A stretch of 64,000 bases of DNA from Cherax quadricarinatus (GCF_038502225.1 NC_091391.1:6785420-6849419), one strand, 5' to 3'. Numbered from the stretch's first letter, positions 19,155 to 31,099 are shown. Notes: generated by a model not told the origin, from the letters alone. Translations and numbers: made by a program.

Positions 19155-19240
19155 GCCATACCATGGGCGGGAATAGAACCCGCATCAATCTGGAGTTTTA
19201 TGATGCTCTGATCTTGGGTTCTATCCCCACCCATGGTATG
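19155..19240. repeat. tRNA-like inverted repeat, diverged
   Basis: The arms ACCATGGGCGGGAATAGAACC and GGTTCTATCCCCACCCATGGT pair with two mismatches around a loop of about 30 bp. Same design as the perfect palindrome at 12113-12205. Confidence 0.65.
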
Positions 19241-19329
19241 GTTTATATTATATAGGAATAGAGCTATTAATGTAAAAATTATAATTTTCTTACATTATAT
19301 AACAGTGTTTCAATTACAATTCCTTAAAC

Positions 19330-19473
19330 TGCAGCCTGCACTCTGAAGGAGGGGTGGGGATATTTGCAGTTTTGAACCATAGTATTAGTGCCTCTCGGGC
19401 AAGACAGTGATGGAGTGAGTGAAAGTGTTTCTTTTTTTGAGTCACTCTGCCTTATTGGGAGATGGCTGCTTTG
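19330..19473 (+). mobile_element. LINE 3'UTR fragment
   Basis: Contains GCACTCTGAAGGAGGGGTGG, GGCAAGACAGTGATGGAGTG and GAGTCACTCTGCCTTATTGG, a worn LINE 3' end. It abuts a TTAA element at 19474. Confidence 0.7.
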
Positions 19474-19477
19474 TTAA

Positions 19478-20374
19478 CCATTTCACTGTCGGTGCCGTAA
19501 TATTACAACTTGCAAGCCAGTGTTGGTGCTGTAATATAATGCCAAAATTCTAGCGGCTTCCAATCTTGCAGAAGAAAGCTGGTAGGCCTACGTATGAGAG
19601 AATGGATCTGAGGGGTCAGTGTGCACAGTATAAAAAAAAAAATCCTGCAGCACGCAGTGCATAATGAGAAAAAAAAAACTGACCATGTTTTTTGGTTTAA
19701 AACACCGACTTTGCGGTGTATTTTCGTATAGTATTCATGGTTGTATTCTCATTTTCTTGGTCTCATTTGATATAATGGAAGACATGTTACAGAAATAGAG
19801 ATGATTTTGAATGGTTTACGGACTAAAAGTACCTTGAAATTGAGCTCAAAGTAGCGGAAATGTTGGATTTTTGGCTGATGTTCAAAAGTAAACAAATGAC
19901 ATCACTGTCCAGTACGTGTCTGCATATTAGATTCACCAGTTGACATGTATTGAACATGACGTGATTTGTTTACTCTTGAACATCAGGAAAAATTTAACAT
20001 TTCTGCTACTCTGAGCTCAATTTCAAGCCACTTTTTATCTGTAAACCATTGAAAATCATATCTATTTCTGTAACATATCTTCCATTCTGTCAAATGAAAC
20101 CCAGAAAACAAGAATACAACCATAAATACTATACAAAAAGTATACTGCAAAGTCTCTGTTTTAAACCAAAAACATGGTTGCAGTTGTTTTTCTCATGTAC
20201 TGTGTGCTGCAGGACTTTTTATACTGTGCACACTGACCATGCAGTCCCATTTTCTCACATGTAACCCTACCAGCTTTCTCCTGCAAGATTTGAAATTGCT
20301 AGAATTTTGGCTTAGTATTATGGGACTGACACTGGCTTTGAAGCTGTAATATTGCGAGACTGACACAGAAAGGA
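19478..20374. mobile_element. TTAA-flanked element, copy 1 (diverged)
   Basis: TTAA lies on each side (19474-19477, 20375-20378). Termini are CCATTTCACTGTC and GACACAGAAAGGA, an imperfect inverted repeat. Internally it shares CTTGGTCTCATTTGATATAA and related stretches with the copies at 28589, 31100, 42711 and 45027. It appears partly folded back on itself: the TTTCTGCTACTCTGAGCTCA block near 20000 mirrors GAGCTCAAAGTAGCGGAAAT near 19842. TTAA targets point to piggyBac-type mobilisation; no transposase is present. Confidence 0.7.
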
Positions 20375-20690
20375 TTAATTTTCATGCTTTCAAATTTACT
20401 GCTTGCTGTCTTTTCAGGAGTTTGTTGACTTCACAATTAGCTTATCATAATTTTTGCTTATAAACCATTGTTAAAGTGTCTGTCATCACTTAAGCCAACA
20501 AGTCTCATAGACAGCAACTGGATCAGACCTCAGTGGCCACTGGTTTTCTGTAGTATTTGTGTGCTCTCACTGTTAGTCAGTATTCTGGAGAGTGTTGGAA
20601 TTATTGTCCACTTGTCAGTACAGTGGTACCTCGGGATACGAACAGCTCAAAACTCGAACAGTTATGGAAGTGCATTTTTGTAAGTGTATA

Positions 20691-23009
20691 CAGGGGACCC
20701 CCACATAACGATATTAATCCGTTCCTGAGAGCTCAATGTTATGCGAATTAATTTTCCCCATAAGAAATAATGGAAATCAAATTAATCCGTTCCAGGCACC
20801 CAAAAGTATGAAAAAAAAAATTTTTTACCACATGAAATATTAATTTTAATACACACAAACTGAAGAAGACATGCACAGTTACATGACACTTACTTTTATT
20901 GAAGATCTGGTGATGATTGATGGGATGGGAGGAGGGGAGAGTGTTGATGGTCTTAGTGTTTAGAAGGGGAATCCCCTTCCATTAGGACTTGAGGTAGCAA
21001 GTCCTTTTCCGGGGTTACTTCCCTTCTTTGAATGCCACTAGGACCAGCTTCAGAGTCACTGGACTTCTGTCGCACAACATATCTGTCCATAGAGGTCTGT
21101 ACCTCTTGTTCCTTTATGACTTTCCTAAAGTGTTTCACAACATTGGCAGTGTAATAGTCACCAGCACAGCTTGCAACAGCTGTCTGAGGGTGATTTTCAT
21201 CCATGAAGGTTTGCACTTCAAGCCACTTTGCACATATTTCCTTAATCTTTGAAGTAGGCAGCTTCTTCAACTTCTCTCTCCCCTCCTCCAAAGCAGTTTC
21301 CTCAGGTGTGGCCTCTTGCTGTTGAAGTTGATCTAGCAGCTCATCAGTGGTTAGTTCTTCAATGTCCTCCTCCACGAACTCTTCCACATCCTCCCCACTA
21401 ACCTCCAACCCCAAGGACTTCCCCAATGCCACAATTGATTCCTCAACTGGCATAGGATTCCCAGGGTTAGCCTCAGACCCTTCAAAATCCCTTTGGTCTA
21501 CACATTCTGGCCACAGTTTCTTCCAAGCAGAGTTCAAGGTCCTCTTAGTCACTTCCTCCCAAGCCTTACCTATAAGGTTTACACAATTGAGGATATTAAA
21601 GTGATCTCTACAAAACTCTCTTAGAGTCAATTGAGTTTCTGAGGTCAGTACAAAGCACCTTTCAAACAGAGCTTTTGTGTACAGTTTTTTGAAGTTTGCA
21701 GTAACCTGCTGGTCCATGGGCTGCAGGAGAGGAGTGGTATTAGGAGGCAAAAAGTTCACCTTAATGAAGCTCATGTCCCCACAAAGTCGCTCTGCCAAGT
21801 CTGTAGGATGACCAGGGGCATTGTCTAACACCAGGAGGCACTTAAGGACTAATTTATTTTCAATTAGGTAATTTTTCACATTGGGGCAAATGCATGGTGT
21901 AACCAGTCATAGAAAAAGTCCCTAGTGACCCATGCCTTACTGTTTGCCCTCCACAACACACACAAATTAGCCTTGAGGATATTCTTTTGCCTGAACGCTC
22001 TGGGAGTTTCAGAGTGATACACTAATAAAGGATTTACTTTGCAATCACCACTAGCATTGGCACACATTAACAGAGTAAGCCTGTCTCTCATAGGCTTATG
22101 TCCTGGGAGTGCCTTTTCCTCCTGAGTAATGTAGGTCCTGCTTTTCATTTTCTTCCAAAACAGGCCTGTTTTGTCACAATTAAACACTTGTTTAGGTTTC
22201 AATCCTTCACTGTCTATGTACTCCTTGAATTCATGCACATATTTTTCAGCTGCTTTGTGGTCCGAACTGGCAGCCTCACCATGCCTTATCACACTATGTA
22301 TGCCACTACACTTCTTAAATCTCTCAAACCAACTTTTGCTGGCCTTAAATTCACTCACATCATCACTAGTTGCAGGCATTTTTCTAATTAAATCCTCATG
22401 CAACTTCCTAGCCTTTTCACTTATGATCGCTTGAGAGATACTATCTCCTGCTATCTGTTTTTCGTTTATCCACACCAATAAGAGTCTCTTAACATCTTCT
22501 ATCACTTGTGATCTCTGTTTTGAAAACACAGTTGCACCTTTGGCAAGAACAGCTTCCTTGATTGCCGTTTTCTTGCCCACAATAGTAGCGATGGTTGATT
22601 GGGGTTTACTATACAACCTGGCCAGCTCGGAGACACGTACTCCACTTTCATACTTAGCAATGATCTCTTTCTTCATCTCTACAGTAATTCTCACCCTTAT
22701 TCCTGTAGGGTTGGCACTAGAAGCTTTCTTGGGGCCCATGGTCACTTATTTTGCATATGAAATCACAAAAAACGCTGTAATAATACGAAATGTTTCGATT
22801 GTATGCTTGGATGTTACCGTGGAGGCTGGCTTGTAAACAGTGCCACCGGCGGAACATGTGAGGCTGGCTCAGGCCGCACATGGATGCGTCTCGGATGAAT
22901 AGCATCGAGCGAGTTTTTTAGCGCTATGCGAGGCAAAATTTTAGCGATAAAATGTATCGCTATGCGGATTTAACATTACGTGATGCCAATGTTATGCGGG
23001 GGTCCACTG
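20691..23009 (-). mobile_element. Tigger/pogo transposon, copy 1
   Basis: A full-length element of about 2.3 kb. Termini are CAGGGGACCCCCACATAACG and TTATGCGGGGGTCCACTG. A TA precedes the left end, and CA (probably a mutated TA) follows the right. The transposase lies on the - strand. Confidence 0.92.
20953..22745 (-). pseudogene. Tigger transposase, copy 1, one frameshift
   Basis: A TIGD1-like transposase of about 597 residues in two frames (22745-21876 and 21879-20953). The N-terminus MGPKKASSANPTGIRVRITV leads to a CENP-B/Psq helix-turn-helix (SGVRVSELARLYSKPQSTIA) and a second DNA-binding segment (FKASKSWFERFKKCSGIHSV). The DDE catalytic residues are visible: Asp in FNCDKTGLFW, Asp in LLVLDNAPGHPTD and Asp in PLLQPMDQQVT. 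The break is a single missing G in the TTGGGGCAAA run at 21881-21890; copies 2 and 3 have five Gs there. FNCDKTG carries Lys where the other copies have Glu. It would cut and paste at TA sites; now dead unless read through a frameshift. Confidence 0.9.
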
Positions 23010-23184
23010 CATTTGGGGATCTGAAACGGATTAATCTAATTTACATTATTCCTTATGGGAACAAATTCGTTTGGTATCGGCACTCGAACAGCCTTCTGGA
23101 ATGGATTAAGTTCGTATCCCGAGGTACCACTGTATTGTACATAGTGAATTTATGAAAGGGCGACCCAAAAAATAAGAAACAAAA

Positions 23185-23300
23185 ATAACAAAAAGGCACA
23201 ATACCGTGACTGGAACGATACACAAATAACCCGCATATAAAAGAGAGAAGCTTACGACGATGTTTCGGTCCGACTTGGACCATTTACAAAGTCACACTAA
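23185..23300 (-). mobile_element. Penelope-type terminal repeat, single copy
   Basis: Read on the - strand: GTAAATGGTCCAAGTCGGAC, then CGAAACATCGTCGTAAGC, then ATGCGGGTTATTTGTGTATC. It holds a clean GGTCC-AAGTC-GGACC hairpin followed at once by GAAAC, as in stem II of a hammerhead ribozyme, but the CUGAUGA box is not intact (TTGTAAA). Confidence 0.65.
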
Positions 23301-23339
23301 CCAGAGGGGGAGCAGGACGGCTATATATAGGCAGGAAGA

Positions 23340-23565
23340 GGTGGTGGTGGTAGTAGTAGTAGTACAAGAATGGTATATAATACCGACAAGATGAAATTAA
23401 GACACATGAGCAACACCCAGGCATCCCTATCGTAGACGTTTCACCATCAGGCACTGGATGGCGAAACGTCCACAACAAAAACACCCAGACGCTGCACATG
23501 TCTTAATTCCATCAGTAGTAGTAGTAGTAGAAGTAGAAGAGGTAGTAGTAGTGGTAGAAGTGGCG
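23340..23565. repeat. Inverted terminal-repeat pair flanked by TAG microsatellites
   Basis: The left arm (about 23391-23450) has ATGAAATTAAGACACATG and GTAGACGTTTCACCATC. The right arm (about 23458-23512) has GATGGCGAAACGTCCACAAC and CACATGTCTTAATTCCATC. The centre GTTTCACCATC/GATGGCGAAAC is again a GAAAC-type core. (TAG)n runs lie at 23345-23372 and 23513-23565 and look like remnants of one tail region. Confidence 0.6.
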
Positions 23566-23859
23566 AATAAGGAGGACGAGCCAGTCCAGAACAAAGGAAG
23601 GGGAGCACTGCAAGAGAGCTAGGTGCCCACAGAGGGAGAGCAAGTGCACAGAGGTGCGTGAAAGGGGAAGTGGTGAAATAAATGAAGAAGGAACAGAAAC
23701 ACGAGACAGAAGAGAGAAAGACAACCCAGAGGAGAAAAAGGAAAGAGGAGAGGGAAAGAGAGAGAAGAAGAAAAAGAAAAGGAAAAATGAGGAGTCAGGT
23801 TAAGTCACGGGTGTTCTGTGTGTTGTGTAAGAAACAAAAAGTTTTTCTTTTTTACATTT

Positions 23860-23975
23860 AGTAATTTATACAGAAGGGGTTACTAGCCCTCTGCTCCCGC
23901 CATTTTAGCCACCTCTTACGACATGCATGTCTCTAGGAAGGATTCTTCTCCACTTTCCCATGGACATAAGGTGAA
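23860..23975 (-). mobile_element. LINE head module, inverted
   Basis: The reverse complement of the 5'UTR block seen in LINEs A and B: TTTATACAGAAGGGGTTACT, CTCCCGCCATTTTAGCCACC, CACTTTCCCATGG. It faces away from the LINE 3' end that follows at 24000. Confidence 0.7.
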
Positions 23976-23999
23976 TATACAAGTACAGTATTGGCATGT

Positions 24000-24265
24000 A
24001 GTTTTTATGACTTGACGTGCTTTTGGAGTATGAGCAAGGTAGTGTTTATGAAGGGATTCAGGGAAACCAGTTAGCCAGACTTGAATCCTGGAGGTGGGAA
24101 GTACAGTGATTGCACTCTGAAGGAGGGGTGACAATATTTGCAGTTTCGAACTGGAGTTTAGGTACGCCTCTGGCAAGACAGTGATGGAGTGAGTGATGAT
24201 GGAAGTGTTTCTTCTTTTTTGGGTCACCCTGCCTTCGTGGGAGACAGTCATTGTGTACAGTAGTA
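24000..24265 (+). mobile_element. LINE 3' end, A-type
   Basis: Starts at the LINE ORF end (TTTTTATGACTTGACGTGCT) and covers the whole 3'UTR to GGGAGACAGTCATTGTGTAC. Together with the inverted head module just before it, it resembles a 5'-inverted LINE copy. Confidence 0.75.
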
Positions 24266-24704
24266 GTAGTTGTCATACAGAGCTCTTTGAGTGTGGGTGA
24301 TTCACAGAACCTCTAGGCAAAGTGCATGTACCAAGGGTCACTCAGCACTCCTGCCAGTTAAAAAAAGAATGATGTACTACACAGAAAAACAAAGATTAAC
24401 AAACAGCAAAAGCCAAGACCACAACTAAAATGCGTCACACAAATAAACACTATCATAGCAAGTTAAAATAATCAGCATCAATTAAAAACTCCATTAAATT
24501 ATTAATGTCAAAAGACCCCTACATATATATTGTATAGAGATCACACAGGCTAATTCCCAAGTCTGCCTTCTTTTCCTTAAGTAATTCTTATGACAGTTAC
24601 TGTCTGCTGTTTATAGCATAACCCACTATTGTAGGCCAGCAACTCTAGTATATTTTGGTGTATGAGAAATCTATAATTTTGGGTATACTATTTTGATATA
24701 TTTA

Positions 24705-24835
24705 TTAATCTTAGGAAGTGCTAAACCAATAGGGGATCATACAGTACCTAGGGCATGGGAGGAAAAACCTTCTGATCCAAGGGGAAGTAGATCCAGTTCC
24801 TTGGATCAAGAACCCTTCTCCAGCCTCAATACCCC
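24705..24835 (-). mobile_element. SINE-like repeat
   Basis: The reverse complement of the family at 560, 39530 and 49080: AGGAAGTGCTAAACCAATAG, GGATCATACAGTACCTAGGG, then TCCTTGGATCAAGAACCCTT. It ends where the 50-bp array starts. Confidence 0.6.
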
Positions 24836-24852
24836 TCCCTTTCTAAATTGTT

Positions 24853-26052
24853 TCTGGATCAGCTACCCCTTCCCACTATGCTGGGTTACCATGGTGGCAG
24901 AGTCTGGATCAGCTACCCCTTCCCACTATGCTGGGTTACCATGGTGGCAGAGTCTGAATCAGCTACCCCTTCCCACTATGCTGGGTTACCATGGTGGCAG
25001 AATCTGGATCAGCTACCCCTTCCCACTATGCTGGGTTACCATGGTGGCAGAGTCTGGATCAGCTACCCCTTCCCACTATGCTGGGTTACCATGGTGGCAG
25101 AGTCTGGATCAGCTACCCCTTCCCACTATGCTGGGTTACCATGGTGGCAGAGTCTGGATCAGCTACCCCTTCCCACTGTGCTGGGTTACCATGGTGGCAG
25201 AGTCTGGATCAGCTACCCCTTCCCACTATGCTGGGTTACCATGGTGGCAGAGTCTGGATCAGCTACCCCTTCCCACTATGCTGGGTTACCATGGTGGCAG
25301 AGTCTGGATCAGCTACCCCTTCCCACTATGCTGGGTTACCATGGTGGCAGAGTCTGGATCAGCTACCCCTTCCCACTGTGCTGGGTTACCATGGTGGCAG
25401 AGTCTGGATCAGCTACCCCTTCCCACTATGCTGGGTTACCATGGTGGCAGAATCTGGATCAGCTACCCCTTAACACCATGCTGGGTTACCATGGTGGCAG
25501 AGTCTGGATCAGCTACCCCTTCCCACCATGCTGGGTTACCATGGTGGCAGAGTCTGGATCAGCTACCCCTCCCCACTATGCTGGGTTACCATGGTGGCAG
25601 AGTCTGGATCAGCTACCCCTTCCCACTATGCTGGGTTACCATGGTGGCAGAGTCTGGATCAGCTACCCCTTCCCACTATGCTGGGTTACCATGGTGGCAG
25701 AGTCTGGATCAGCTACCCCTTCCCACTATGCTGGGTTACCATGGTGGCAGAGTCTGGATCAGCTACCCCTTCCCACTATGCTGGGTTACCATGGTGGCAG
25801 AGTCTGGATCAGCTACCCCTTCCCACCATGCTGGGTTACCATGGTGGCAGAATCTGGATCAGCTACCCCTTCCCACTGTGCTGGGTTACCTTGGCGGCAG
25901 AATCCGGATCAGCTACCCCTTCCCACCATGCTGGGTTACCATGGTGGCAGAATCTGGATCAGCTACCCCTTCCCACTGTGCTGGGTTACCTTGGCGGCAG
26001 AATCCGGATCAGCTACCCCTTCCCACCATGCTGGGTTACCATGGTGGCAGAG
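24853..26052. repeat. 50-bp tandem array, 24 copies
   Basis: The unit starts CTGGATCAGCTACCCCTTCC and continues ACTATGCTGGGTTACCATGG and TGGCAGAGT. Exactly 24 units of 50 bp fit 24853-26052, most differing by one or two bases. The 3' units carry a paired variant (CTTGGCGGCAGAATCC) spaced 120 bp apart start to start, hence a small higher-order duplication. Fifty is not a multiple of 3, so all three frames read the same 50-residue super-repeat. The long open frames here are not genes. Confidence 0.96.
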
Positions 26053-26140
26053 TTAGTGTAAGCGCTTAGTCTAAGAACCCATCACTCCACTTCCAGTTCA
26101 TTCTTTGGTTTCAATAGCAGAGATTTTTATTTTCCATTTA

Positions 26141-28471
26141 CAGTGGACCCCCGCATAGCGACCTTAATCCGTGCAAGAGGGCTGGCTGTTATGCGAAATG
26201 TTCGGTATGCGAATGAATTTTCCCCATAAGAAATAATGGAAATCAAATTAATCCGTGCAAGACACCCAAAAGTATGAAAAAAAAAATTTTTACCACATGA
26301 AATGTTAATTTTAATACACACAAACTGAAAAAGGCATGCACAATTACATGACACTTACTTTTATTGAAGATCTGGTGATGATTGATGGGATGGGAGGAGG
26401 GGAGAGAGAGTGTTAGTGTTTAGAAGGGGAATCCCCTTCCATTAAGACTTGAGGTGTCGAGTCCTTTTCTGGGGTTACTTCCCTTCTTCTTTTAATGCCA
26501 CTAGGACCAGCTTCAGAGTCACTGGACTTCTTTCGCACAACATATCTGTCCATAGTGGCCTGTACCTCTCGTTCCTTTATGACTTCCCTAAAGTGTTTCA
26601 CAACATTGTCAGTGTACAGGTTGCCAACACGGCTTGCAATAGCTGTGTGAGGGTGATTTTCATCAAAAAAGGTTTGCACTTCAAGCCATTTTGCACACAT
26701 TTCCTTAATCTTTGTAGTAGGCAATTCCTTCAATTTCTCTCTCCCCTCCTTTGAACCAGTTTCCTCAGGTCTGGCCTCTTGCTGTTGAAGTTGATCTATC
26801 AGCTCATCAGTGGTTAGTTCTTCATTGTCCTCCTCCACCAACTCTTCCACATCCTCCCCACTAACCTCCAACCCCAAGGACTTCCCCAATGCCACAATTG
26901 ATTCCTCAACTGGCATACTCCTCTCAGGGTTAGCCTCAAACCCTTCAAAATCCCTTTTGTCTACACATTCTGGCCACAGTTTCTTCCAAGCAGAGTTCAA
27001 GGTCTTCTTAGTCACTCCCTCCCAAGCCTTACCTATAAGGTTTATACAATTGAGGATATTAAAGTGATCTCTCCAAAAGTCTCTTAGAGTCAGTTGAGTT
27101 TCTGAGGTCACTACAAAGCACCTTTCAAACAGAGCTTTTGTGTACAGTTTTTTGAAGTTTGCAATAACCTGCTGGTCCATGGGCTGCAGGAGAGGAGTGG
27201 TATTAGGAGGCAAAAACTTCACCTTAATGAATTTCATGTCCCCATAAAGTCGCTCTGCCACGTCTGTAGGATGATCAGGGGCATTGTCTAACACCAGGAG
27301 GCACTTAAGTTCTAATTTCTTTTCAGTTAGGTAATCTTTCACATTGGGGGCAAATGCATGGTGTAACCAGTCATAGAAAAAGTCCCTAGTGACCCATGCC
27401 TTACTGTTTGCCCTCAACAGCACACAAATTAGCCTTGAGGATATTCTTTTGCCTGAACGCTCTGGGAGTTTCAGAGTGATACACCAATAAAGGCTTCACT
27501 TTGCAATCCCCACTAGCATTGGCACACATCAACAAAGTAAGCCTGTCTTTCATAGGCTTATGTCCTGGGAGTGCCTTTTCCTCCTGAGTATTGTAGGTCC
27601 TGCTTGGCATTTTCTTCCAAAACAGGCCTGTTTCATCACAATTAAACACTTGTTCAGGTTTCAGTCCTTCACTGTCTATGCACTCCTTGAATTCCTGCAC
27701 ATATTTTTCAGCCGCTTTGTGGTCCGAACTGGCAGCCTCACCATGCCTTATCACACTATGTATGCCACTACGCTTCTTAAATCTCTCAAACCAACCTTTG
27801 CTGGCCTTAAATTCATTCACATCATCACTAGTTGCAGGCCTTTTTTTATTTAAATCCTCATGCAACTTCCTAGCCTTTTCGCTTATGATCGCTTGAGAAA
27901 CGCTATCTCCTGCTAGCTGTTTTTCATTTATCCACACCAATAAGAGTCTCTCAACATCTTCCATCACTTGCGATCTCTGTTTCGAAAACACAGTTAAACC
28001 TTTGGCAAGAACAGCTTCCTTGATTGCCTTTCTGTTGCCCACAATAGTAGAGATGGTTGATTTGGGTTTCTTGTACAACCTGACCAGGTCGGCGATACGC
28101 ACTCCACTTTCATACTTATCAATGATCTCTTTCTTCATCTCTATTGGAATTCTAACCCTTATTGCTGTAGGGTTGGAACTAGAAGCTTTCTTGGGGCCCA
28201 TGGTCACTTATTTTCCAGATAAAGCACCGAAAACACTGTAATAATACGAAATATTCCGATTGTATGCTTGGATGTTACCGCGGAGGCTGGCTGGTAAACA
28301 ATGCCACCGGCGGAACATATGAGGCTGGCTCAGGCCGAACATTGGACGCGTCTCGGACGAAGGGCGGTGAGCGGGTTTTTGGGCGGTATGCGAGGCAAAA
28401 TTTTAGCGATCAAAGCGTCCGGTATGCGGATTGTACGTTATGCAATGCGTCCGGTATGTGGGGGTCCACTG
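26141..28471 (-). mobile_element. Tigger/pogo transposon, copy 2 (2331 bp)
   Basis: Termini are CAGTGGACCCCCGCATAGCG and GGTATGTGGGGGTCCACTG, with TA on both sides (26139-26140, 28472-28473). This is the best preserved of the Tiggers here. Confidence 0.95.
26413..28207 (-). pseudogene. Tigger transposase, copy 2, one frameshift
   Basis: TIGD1-like transposase in two frames, 28207-27401 and 27423-26413. The N-terminus MGPKKASSSNPTAIRVRIPI precedes the helix-turn-helix region (SGVRIADLVRLYKKPKSTIS) and KASKGWFERFKKRSGIHSV. Catalytic Asp residues are in FNCDETGLFWKKM, LLVLDNAPDHPTD and PLLQPMDQQVI. The acidic C-terminal tail ends VLMEGDSPSKH, as in copies 1 and 3. The only clear lesion is a 2-nt deficit after the codons for KANLC (near 27415), which ends the first frame in AVEGKQ-stop; copy 3 has the same lesion. 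Confidence 0.9.
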
Positions 28472-28588
28472 TATCTTAATTTGCTCATGCTCTTGGCTGA
28501 TGATGTGCAATGATATATAACATGGATTACAGATAATGGAAAATGGATTTTGAATGGTTTTACTTGGGTTGTGATTATGATTTACTAA

Positions 28589-29597
28589 CCCTTTGACTGT
28601 TTCAGCCGTATATATACGTCTTACGAGCCAGTGTTTCGGACGTATGCATACTCAATAATTCTAGTGGCTTCAAATCAAGCAGGAGAAAGCTGGTAGGCCC
28701 ACATGTGAGAGAAGAGGGTCTGTGTAGTCAGTGTGCACTATATAAAAGAAATCCTGCAACAAGTGCATAATGAGAAAAAAAAACTCGGACCGTGTTTTTG
28801 GATTAAAACGCCGACTTTGAGGTGTATTTTCGTATGGTATTTATGGTGGTATTCTCGTTTTCTTGGTCTCAATTGATAGAATGGAAAACATATTGCAGAA
28901 ATAGAAATGATTTTGATTACTTTCATGATGAAAACGGCCTTGAAATTGAGCTCAAAGTAGCAAAAATGTTTGATTTTTACCAATGTTGAAGAGTAAGCAA
29001 ATCACACACGTCCAATACACGTCAACTGGGGAGTCTAATATTCTTTGACTAGTGCACCGATATTATTTATACCATTTTTACAATAATGCAGTAGTCTGCC
29101 TAACAGTAAATCTTGTATTTTTTGTGTGAATAAAAAATCAAAATGTAAGAGGGGCCTAGAGACATGACTAATGAACAGAGGATATGTTATTTTAATGCCA
29201 AGAATGTCTGCAGTGTTTATTCTGGACCCTATTTTGAAATTGGCTTCTTTTTTAATTTGCGTGAAATTGGCCAATTTCTGACCACTTTATTTAAAATTGG
29301 TAAATGAGCAGTTTCTTGTACTGAGTTGTAAAGAAATAGCTGAGTTTGGTTGACTGGAACAATGGAACTGGCCGAAAATAGGGCTCAAAGTCGGCGAAAT
29401 CGGCAATGTGTACATATTGCCGAGATTGCTAATTCCACGGGAGCATAATTCCGTAAGTTTTTGATCACATTTCGTATTTTTGGTGTCATTACCATCAGGA
29501 AAAGATTATCATTTCATAAGAAAAAATAATTTTTTTTTCCAAAAAAATTTCTACATAGAATGACAGTTTCAGAAAGGGGCTTCCAATAGTCAAAGGG
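28589..29597. mobile_element. TTAA-flanked element, copy 2
   Basis: The left flank is CTAA (28585-28588, one change from TTAA), the right flank TTAA (29598-29601). Termini are CCCTTTGACTGTTTC and ATAGTCAAAGGG. A subterminal palindrome CGTATATATACG lies near 28608. It shares the internal CTTGGTCTCAATTGATAGAA block with the other copies. No transposase is present. Confidence 0.8.
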
Positions 29598-29680
29598 TTA
29601 AATACGTGAGTGAACTGGTCGCAACAGTTGAAAGTTTGTATTGATAGTGAAAATTTGATAATGTTAGTAATGGAATGTTT

Positions 29681-30131
29681 TTTTTTAACAAGTCGGCCGT
29701 CTCCCACCAAGGCAGGGTGACCCAAAAAGAAAGAAAATCCCAAAAAAGAAAATACTTTCATCATCATTCAACATTTTCACCTCACTCACACATAATCACT
29801 GTTTTTACAGAGGTGCTCAGAACATAACAGTTTAGAAGCATATACATATAAAGATACACAACATATCTTTCCAAACTCCTAATATCTTGAACCCCTCCTT
29901 TAGAGTGGCCTTGTGGCTTAGCACTTCTTTTTTTATTATAATAATAATCCTTTAGAGTGCAGGCATTGTACTTCCCATTTCCAGGCCTCAAGTCTGGCTA
30001 TATAAAAATAACCGGTTTCTCTGAATCCCTTCACTAAATATTACCCTGCTCACACTCCAACAGATTGTCAGGTCCAAATACCATTCGTCTCCATTCATTC
30101 TTATCGAACACGCTCACGCGCACTTGCTGGA
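29681..30131 (-). mobile_element. LINE A-type 3' end, holding a 41-bp insertion
   Basis: On the - strand: the last codons of the ORF (CCAGCAAGTGCGCGTGAGCG), the 3'UTR and GGGTCACCCTGCCTTGGTGG, GAGACGGCCGACTTGTTA, A-tail. The 3'UTR is split at 29908 by a very short retroposed unit. Confidence 0.85.
29908..29948 (+). mobile_element. Ultrashort retroposed unit, 41 bp
   Basis: Body GCCTTGTGGCTTAGCACTTC, then a T-run and an ATA-rich tail. CCTTTAGAGTG is duplicated exactly at 29897-29907 and 29949-29959, inside a LINE 3'UTR whose other copies lack the insert. Same family as 38915, 48194 and 50071. Confidence 0.9.
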
Positions 30132-31099
30132 ATATGGTTAGAGTGCTGAATAATCAAAACATTCTAGTGCTTTAAATACAGTGGACCCTCGCATAATGCT
30201 TTTAATCCGTTCCTGAGAGCTCAATGTTAGGCAAAATTATCGTTAGGCGAATTAATTTTCCCCATAAGAAATAATGGAAATCAAATTAATCCGTGCAAGA
30301 CACCCAAAAGTATGAAATTTTTTTTTTTTACCAAATGAAATATTAATTTTAATACACACAAACTGAAGAAGACATGCACAGTTACATGACACTTACCTTT
30401 ATTGAAGATCTGGTGATGATTGATGGGATGGGAGGAGGGGAGAGTGTTGGATTTAGTGTTTAGAAGGGGAATCCCCTTCCATTAGGACTTGAGGTGTCAA
30501 GTCCTTTTCCGGGGTTACTTCCCTTCTTCTTTTAATGCCACTAGGACCAGCTTGAGAGTCACTGGACTTCTGTCGCACAACATATCTGTCCATAGTGGCC
30601 TGTAACTCTCGTTCCTTTATGACTTTCCTAAAGTGTTTCACAACAGTGTCAGTGTAATAGTCACCAGCACGGCTTGCAACAGCTGTCTGAGGGTGATTTT
30701 CATCCATGAAGGTTTGCACTTCAAGCCACTTTGCACATATTTCCTTAATCTTTGAAGTAGGCAGCTTCTTCAACTTCTCTCTCCCCTCCTCCGAAGCAGT
30801 TTCCTCAGGTGTGGCCTCTTGCTGTTGAAGTTGATCTAGCAGCTCATCAGTGGTTAGTTCTTCAATGTCCTTCTCCACGAACTCTTCCACATCCCCACTA
30901 ACCTTCAACCCCAAGGACTTCCCCAATGCCACAATTGATTCCTCAACTGGCATAGGATTCCCAGGGTTAGCCTCAGACCCTTCAAAATCCCTTTGGTCTA
31001 CACATTCTGGCCACAGTTTCTTCCAAGCAGAGTTCAAGGTCCTCTTAGTCACTTCCTCCCAAGCCTTACCTATAAGGTTTACACAATTGAGGATATTAA

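Larger units (their letters stand above)
20621..23132. mobile_element. CAGTGGTACC-type MITE split by Tigger 1
   Basis: The left part is 20621-20690 and the right part is 23010-23132, with termini CAGTGGTACCTCGGGATACG and CGTATCCCGAGGTACCACTG and TA on both outer sides (20619-20620, 23133-23134). Joining the parts matches the unsplit relative at 13951-14149. Confidence 0.88.

Noticed and set aside
24693..26069. 458- and 402-codon open frames
   Set aside because: Pure read-through of the 50-bp array in several frames.
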